Part shown: in pieces, positions 6,051 to 9,430 of the stretch
How positions within the stretch are numbered: the first letter of the stretch is position 1
How the letters are laid out: each line of letters starts with the position of its first letter
Source: an uncultured Eubacteriales bacterium
Lineage (GTDB): Bacteria > Bacillota > Clostridia > Peptostreptococcales > Anaerovoracaceae
Length of the DNA stretch: 9,430 nucleotides
NCBI GenBank assembly: GCA_900542245.1
Contig: UQMQ01000094.1
Location: 1-9,430 of the forward strand
Direction: 5' to 3'
Translations under genes and position numbers: made by a program
The notes under the pieces: model-generated
The model's database searches: none
Seen by the model: the letters and a program-made list of their open reading frames with translations, nothing else
Told to the model about the DNA's origin: nothing

Positions 6051-6063
6051 ACGAATCCGGTTC

Positions 6064-6092
6064 TTGTGCTATTGCAAAAAAAATGTTATAAT
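6064..6092 (+). promoter_or_regulatory. Sigma-A promoter for the radC-mreBCD operon, extended -10
   Basis: TTGTGC (6064-6069), a 17-bp spacer containing a run of eight A, and a perfect TATAAT (6087-6092) preceded by TG at 6084-6085. The weak -35 is compensated by the extended -10. Transcription would start near 6099, leaving about 136 nt of leader before the radC start at 6235. The promoter is divergent from the DUF1540 promoter, with the two separated by only about 13 bp. Confidence 0.8.
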
Positions 6093-6234
6093 TTTAAGGA
6101 TTCTAATTTAGGCTGGCATGAAAGCCAAGCAAAAAAAGACGGGGAACTTCATCATAGGATTTTCGGCGGCATTTTGGCGCTTGATTTTGTGCTGCATGAT
6201 CGTGTGCATGCGCATAGAAAGAAAGGAGAATTTT

Positions 6235-6921
6235 ATGAAGATCAAATCCCTGCCGGAGGAGGAACGTCCGGTCGAAAAGGCAATACTCGCAGGCGCACAG
6301 TGTCTGTCCAATGCAGAGCTTCTGGCTGTGATCCTCGGTTCCGGAACCAAAGAAAAGTCAGCAATCGGTCTTGCGGAAGAGGTACTTGCGCAGGGCAGCG
6401 GCGGTCTTGCGGAGCTTGCAGACTGTACGGCGCAGGAGCTGACAAAGATTCATGGTGTGGGTCAGTTTAAGGCGGCAAGAATTTTGGCGTCTGTAGAGCT
6501 CGGCAAGCGTATCGCGACCAGACCTCGCCAAAAGCGTGTGTCTGCGGACGATGCGGATCAGGTAGCCGCGCTCTTTATGGAAGACATGCGCTACAGCAAA
6601 CGGGAAACATTCAAAGCGCTGCTTTTAAATGCGAAAGGAGAAATCATTTCGATCGAAACCGTTTCTGTCGGTGAGCTGACGTCGACCCTTGTACACCCCA
6701 GAGAAGTATTCCATCAGGCCGTCAAAAAAAGTGCGGCAGCCATTCTTTTCGTGCATAATCACCCGAGCGGCGACCCAACGCCGAGTGCCGAAGATTTCAA
6801 AACGACCCAAATGCTGGTCGAATGCGGCAATCTGCTGCGGATCAAGGTGGTAGATCATCTGATCATCGGTGATGGCAGGTACGTCAGTATGCAGGGGATG
6901 GGGTGCATGCAGCGCGCATAG
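6235..6921 (+). CDS. radC: RadC family protein (JAB/MPN metalloprotease-like)
   Basis: This 228-residue protein has the standard RadC layout. The N-terminal UPF0758-type domain begins MKIKSLPEEERPVEKAI. A helix-hairpin-helix is centred on IHGVG (72-76) with KAARILASVELGKRI. The C-terminal JAMM-type domain has E157, H174-N-H176-P-S-G-D180 and D187, which fits the E...HxHx10D metal site. The start at 6235 is set by AAAGGAG (6222-6228) at 6 nt and by the usual family N-terminus. The frame is open upstream to an ATG at 6118, discussed in the findings. Despite the name, the family's role in DNA repair is unproven; MPN-domain proteins of this kind are often found near mobile DNA or, as here, at the head of mreBCD. 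This position before mreB is common in Firmicutes. Confidence 0.93.
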   Translation: MKIKSLPEEERPVEKAILAGAQCLSNAELLAVILGSGTKEKSAIGLAEEVLAQGSGGLAELADCTAQELTKIHGVGQFKAARILASVELGKRIATRPRQKRVSADDADQVAALFMEDMRYSKRETFKALLLNAKGEIISIETVSVGELTSTLVHPREVFHQAVKKSAAAILFVHNHPSGDPTPSAEDFKTTQMLVECGNLLRIKVVDHLIIGDGRYVSMQGMGCMQRA

Positions 6922-6966
6922 CATAAAAGAAAAATTTCATTCAGATAAAACGTTGGAGGTATTAAA

Positions 6967-8019
6967 ATGTGCAGTTTATTCAGAGCAAAAGATATGGGGA
7001 TCGACCTTGGAACAGCCAATACATTGATTTTTGTCAAAGGCAGCGGCATCGTGCTCAACGAGCCCTCCGTCATCGCGGTCAACGATAAAGGCAAAACACT
7101 TGCAGTCGGCGCAGAGGCCAAGGCGATGCTGGGCAAAGCGCCGGCCAATATCTCTGTTGTCAGACCGCTGCAGGACGGCGTGATTTCTGATTTTGACAGA
7201 ACTGCGGATATGCTGAAGGCGTTTCTGGAAACCGCGCTGGCGGTGAAGAAGATCCGCAACTTCCGCGTCGTCGTTGGTGTGCCGAGCGGCGTCACCGAAG
7301 TCGAAAAAAGAGCGGTTGAGGAGATCGTCAGACAGATGGGCGCGACAGAAGTCTTTATTCTGGAGGAACCGATGGCAGCGGCGATCGGCGCGGGTATGCC
7401 GGTAGACGGTACGACCGGCTGCATGATCGCGGATATCGGCGGCGGCACGTCTGACATTGCCATCATCGCACTCGGCGGCATTGTGGCAAGCACTTCCATC
7501 AGACATGCCGGGGATAAAATGAACGAGGCCATCATACAATATATGAGAAAACGTCATGCACTCCTGATCGGCGAACATACGGCAGAGGCGCTGAAGGTCA
7601 ATATCGGCTGCGCCTGCATGGATGTCGACGAGAACGGCAATGAGATCATCAAGACCATGAATGCCAGAGGCAGAGACATCATTTCCGGTCTGCCAAAGAC
7701 CATGGAGGTCAACAACAAGGACGTGATGATCGCGCTGCAGGAATCCATGGACATGATCGTGGACGGCGTCAAAGCGACGATCGAGAAGGCACCGCCGGAG
7801 ATCGCGGCGGACATCGCAGAACACGGCATGGTGCTGTCCGGCGGAGGCGGCATGATCTATAATCTGGACAAGCTGATCACCAAACGGACCGGCATGGCGG
7901 TGACGGTAGCCGAGAACGCGTTTGAGGCAGTTGCGGTGGGGACCGGCATGAGTCTGGAAAACATCGAAAAGCTCAAGGTCTACGCGTCGAACGGCAGGAA
8001 AAAATACGAGGCACAGTAG
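6967..8019 (+). CDS. mreB: Rod shape-determining protein MreB (actin homologue)
   Basis: MreB polymerises on ATP into short membrane-bound filaments that guide lateral wall synthesis. The 350-residue length is normal, with a slightly long C-terminal tail. The phosphate-1 motif DLGTANTLIFVKG lies near residues 13-25 and phosphate-2 DIGGGTSDIAI begins at D156. The adenosine motif VLSGGGGMI starts at residue 289, where most relatives have LTGGGA-type sequences. LEEPMAAAIGAGMPV, another conserved block, lies near 136-150. The start ATG has GGAGGT (6955-6960) 6 nt upstream. It follows radC by 45 bp without a visible promoter or terminator and should be in the same transcript. It implies a rod-shaped cell with an elongasome formed with the following genes. 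Confidence 0.97.
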   Translation: MCSLFRAKDMGIDLGTANTLIFVKGSGIVLNEPSVIAVNDKGKTLAVGAEAKAMLGKAPANISVVRPLQDGVISDFDRTADMLKAFLETALAVKKIRNFRVVVGVPSGVTEVEKRAVEEIVRQMGATEVFILEEPMAAAIGAGMPVDGTTGCMIADIGGGTSDIAIIALGGIVASTSIRHAGDKMNEAIIQYMRKRHALLIGEHTAEALKVNIGCACMDVDENGNEIIKTMNARGRDIISGLPKTMEVNNKDVMIALQESMDMIVDGVKATIEKAPPEIAADIAEHGMVLSGGGGMIYNLDKLITKRTGMAVTVAENAFEAVAVGTGMSLENIEKLKVYASNGRKKYEAQ

Positions 8020-8054
8020 CCTGCTGCGCTGTGAAACAGGAAGCAGCTGCAAAC

Positions 8055-8068
8055 GCCGCGCATGCGGC
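8055..8068 (+). other. Small GC-rich hairpin in the mreB-mreC gap
   Basis: GCCGC (8055-8059) pairs perfectly with GCGGC (8064-8068) around a 4-nt GCAT loop. It lies directly in front of the mreC ribosome binding site AGGA (8072-8075). No T-tract follows, so it is not a terminator. It could stabilise or tune the mreC end of the message, but it could also be chance in GC-rich DNA. Confidence 0.35.
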
Positions 8069-8082
8069 AAAAGGATTGTTTT

Positions 8083-8901
8083 ATGAGATGGATGAGAGAA
8101 CACAAGTTAATATCGGCACTGATTCTGGTGCTCTTTTTGCTGCTGCTGATCTTTGCCGCGTCGGTGACGGCGGGCGGGCGCTTTGCGCATGTGACCGCAC
8201 CGGTTAACAGCGGGGTATCTAGGGTTTCCGGCTTTTTCTCTTCTGCGGGAAGCGCGATCCGCGACAATGTCAAAGGGATATTCTCTTACCGCAGTCTGCA
8301 GCAGCAGGTGGAAGCACTCGAAGATGAGAACGCAGAGCTTACGCGGCAGCTGGCAGAGGAGAAACTGACACAGCAGCAGCTGGACGAGCTGCAGGAACTC
8401 GCGGCTTTGCTGAACTATGACTATACGAAGCAGGAATTCAACATCGTCACAGGAGATGTGATCTCGCTGGACGGCTCCAACTGGACCAATATCTTCACCA
8501 TCAACTGCGGGACGGAGAGCGGCATCAAGGTCGGTGACGCTGTTGTCAACGGTACCGGTCTGATCGGCAAGATCGAGGCGACCGGAGAAGGCTGGTCAAA
8601 GGTGATGTCCCTGATCGATGAGGGCAGCAAGGTCAGCTTCACGCTGGCACGCGACCGCAAACAGCTCGGCGTGGTCGCCGGCAACGAAAAGGGCTCCGTC
8701 AGCGGCTATATGATTGACGGCGAGTCGCTGGTCTCGGAGGGCGATGTCATTATCACCTCCGGTCTCGGCACGTATCCGCCGGGTCTGGAGATCGGCAGCG
8801 TCAAGAGCGTGACCTATAACAGCAACACGCTGCTCAAGGAGATCACAGTAGAGCTTGCAGTCAATTTTAAGAGTCTGGACAAGGTAGCGGTGATCTTATG
8901 A
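8083..8901 (+). CDS. mreC: Rod shape-determining protein MreC
   Basis: MreC is a single-pass membrane protein of the elongasome that links MreB to the transpeptidase PBP2. The protein is 272 residues. It has a short basic N-terminus, a membrane helix at about 9-27, a coiled coil from about residue 72 to 110 (LQQQVEALEDENAELTRQL), and then the two-barrel periplasm-type domain with GSNWTNIFTINCGTESGIKVG, a 21-residue block only part of which is conserved, and VSEGDVIITSGLGTYPPGLEIG-like glycine-rich turns near the end. The start at 8083 has AAAAGGA (8069-8075) at 7 nt. An ATG at 8062 in the same frame would add seven residues but lies inside a hairpin and before that ribosome binding site. The gene follows mreB by 63 bp and overlaps mreD by 4 bp. 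Confidence 0.95.
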   Translation: MRWMREHKLISALILVLFLLLLIFAASVTAGGRFAHVTAPVNSGVSRVSGFFSSAGSAIRDNVKGIFSYRSLQQQVEALEDENAELTRQLAEEKLTQQQLDELQELAALLNYDYTKQEFNIVTGDVISLDGSNWTNIFTINCGTESGIKVGDAVVNGTGLIGKIEATGEGWSKVMSLIDEGSKVSFTLARDRKQLGVVAGNEKGSVSGYMIDGESLVSEGDVIITSGLGTYPPGLEIGSVKSVTYNSNTLLKEITVELAVNFKSLDKVAVIL

Positions 8902-9398
8902 AAAGTTGGAAAGCGGGCATATTCTTCCTGATCGCGTTTTTCATACAATGTTCTTTTTTGAATGTCATCAGCATTGCAGGATTCACGCCGAATCTGCTGC
9001 TCTGTCTGGTGGTCGTATTTTCCTTTTTGTATGAAGAACAAATCTACGGTTTATTATATGGCGCGGTATTCGGTATCTTTTATGACATCTGCTTTGCGGA
9101 CGTCGTCGGACCGACGCCGATCGCGCTGGCGCTGGTCGCGTTGGTAATTTTCGCGCTGCGCGAATACGCCAATGTTGAAAACGTAGTCAACATGTGGTTC
9201 ACCGCATTGCTTTCGGTGGTGCTTTACTATGTCCTGAACTGGGGGCTGCGGCATCTGGCAGGCAATCCGATCGGGATCGTCTATGTGCTCAAAACGCTGC
9301 CTTGGATTACCTTGTATTCTTTGGCAGTGATCACCATACTCTACGCGATTCTGATCAGAAAAATGACAAGACATCGAAAAGACAGGTATTTTAGATGA
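8898..9398 (+). CDS. mreD: Rod shape-determining protein MreD
   Basis: MreD is a 166-residue polytopic membrane protein of the elongasome, in line with the usual family length. It is hydrophobic throughout, with about five membrane helices (roughly 6-26, 31-47, 50-66, 75-90, 100-118 and a last one at 133-153). The conserved tract LLYGAVFGIFYDICFADVVG around residues 52-71 is the family signature (gLl.Gl..DilfgsplG-like). The tail is strongly basic (RKMTRHRKDRYFR), as expected for a cytoplasmic end. Its ATG overlaps the mreC stop as ATGA, implying translational coupling, and its own stop overlaps the next start in the same way. Sequence conservation in this family is low, so the call rests on topology plus position. 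Confidence 0.93.
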   Translation: MKSWKAGIFFLIAFFIQCSFLNVISIAGFTPNLLLCLVVVFSFLYEEQIYGLLYGAVFGIFYDICFADVVGPTPIALALVALVIFALREYANVENVVNMWFTALLSVVLYYVLNWGLRHLAGNPIGIVYVLKTLPWITLYSLAVITILYAILIRKMTRHRKDRYFR

Positions 9399-9430
9399 AT
9401 AAAAAAATTTTAGCATCCAGATATATACAG
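9395..9430 (+). CDS. Start of a gene cut by the window edge, probably penicillin-binding protein 2
   Basis: ATG at 9395 overlaps the mreD stop (ATGA), and twelve codons are visible: MNKKILASRYIQ. The short basic N-terminus fits the cytoplasmic tail of a single-pass membrane protein. In many Clostridia mreD is followed by the elongation-specific class B transpeptidase (mrdA/PBP2), so that is the most likely identity. This rests on position; the sequence itself is too short to identify the product. Confidence 0.55.
   Translation, partial: MNKKILASRYIQ

Noticed and set aside
5594..6091. 165-codon plus-strand frame between sigK and radC
   Set aside because: It is antisense to the sigK 5' region and the DUF1540 gene, runs through a strong terminator, has no ribosome binding site and resembles no family.
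6100..6234. Possible riboswitch in the radC leader
   Set aside because: I compared it by eye with the c-di-GMP-I consensus and other common leaders and found no matching conserved core.

Overview
The window looks like chromosomal DNA of an endospore-forming, rod-shaped member of the Firmicutes, most likely class Clostridia. The evidence is an uninterrupted sigK-type sporulation sigma factor, a YlmC/YmxH-family spore protein, a DUF1540 mini-protein, the radC-mreB-mreC-mreD gene order, and a BceB-type permease. Coding DNA is fairly G+C-rich by eye, while promoters and terminators are A/T-rich. No mobile element, CRISPR array, tRNA or rRNA is visible. I find twelve genes, two of them cut by the window edges.

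Layout. Positions 1-1568 (+) hold the C-terminal three quarters of a BceB/FtsX-type ABC permease. Positions 1646-1894 (+) encode a small PRC-barrel YlmC/YmxH protein behind a candidate sporulation (sigma-E-like) promoter. A good sigma-A promoter (1901-1929) then drives nrdR (1994-2452) and cmk (2456-3112), which are 3 nt apart. A strong hairpin terminator begins at the cmk stop codon, and its 3' arm is also the ribosome binding site of the next gene, a cysteine-rich class B penicillin-binding protein (3158-4936). That gene converges on sigK (minus strand, 5629-4994) across 57 bp that contain only a hairpin with a poor T-tract. sigK lacks a skin-type interruption, and its best start codon gives a protein without a pro-sequence. 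Upstream of it lies a bidirectional terminator (5773-5814) and a 54-residue DUF1540 protein (minus strand, 5998-5834) with a forespore-type -10 element. A divergent extended -10 sigma-A promoter (6064-6092) starts the radC-mreB-mreC-mreD operon, which continues by an ATGA overlap into a gene cut at 9430, probably the elongasome transpeptidase (PBP2/MrdA).

How the genes fit together. Three themes alternate: nucleotide supply and its control (nrdR, cmk), cell-wall growth and shape (class B PBP, mreBCD and the truncated last gene), and sporulation (ylmC-like, sigK, DUF1540). Most content is ordinary core genome, and I do not see an undescribed multi-gene system. The points worth a second look are in regulation: the terminator that hides a Shine-Dalgarno sequence, the pro-less sigK start, the near-identical promoter blocks in front of sigK and the ylmC-like gene, and the unannotated-size DUF1540 gene.
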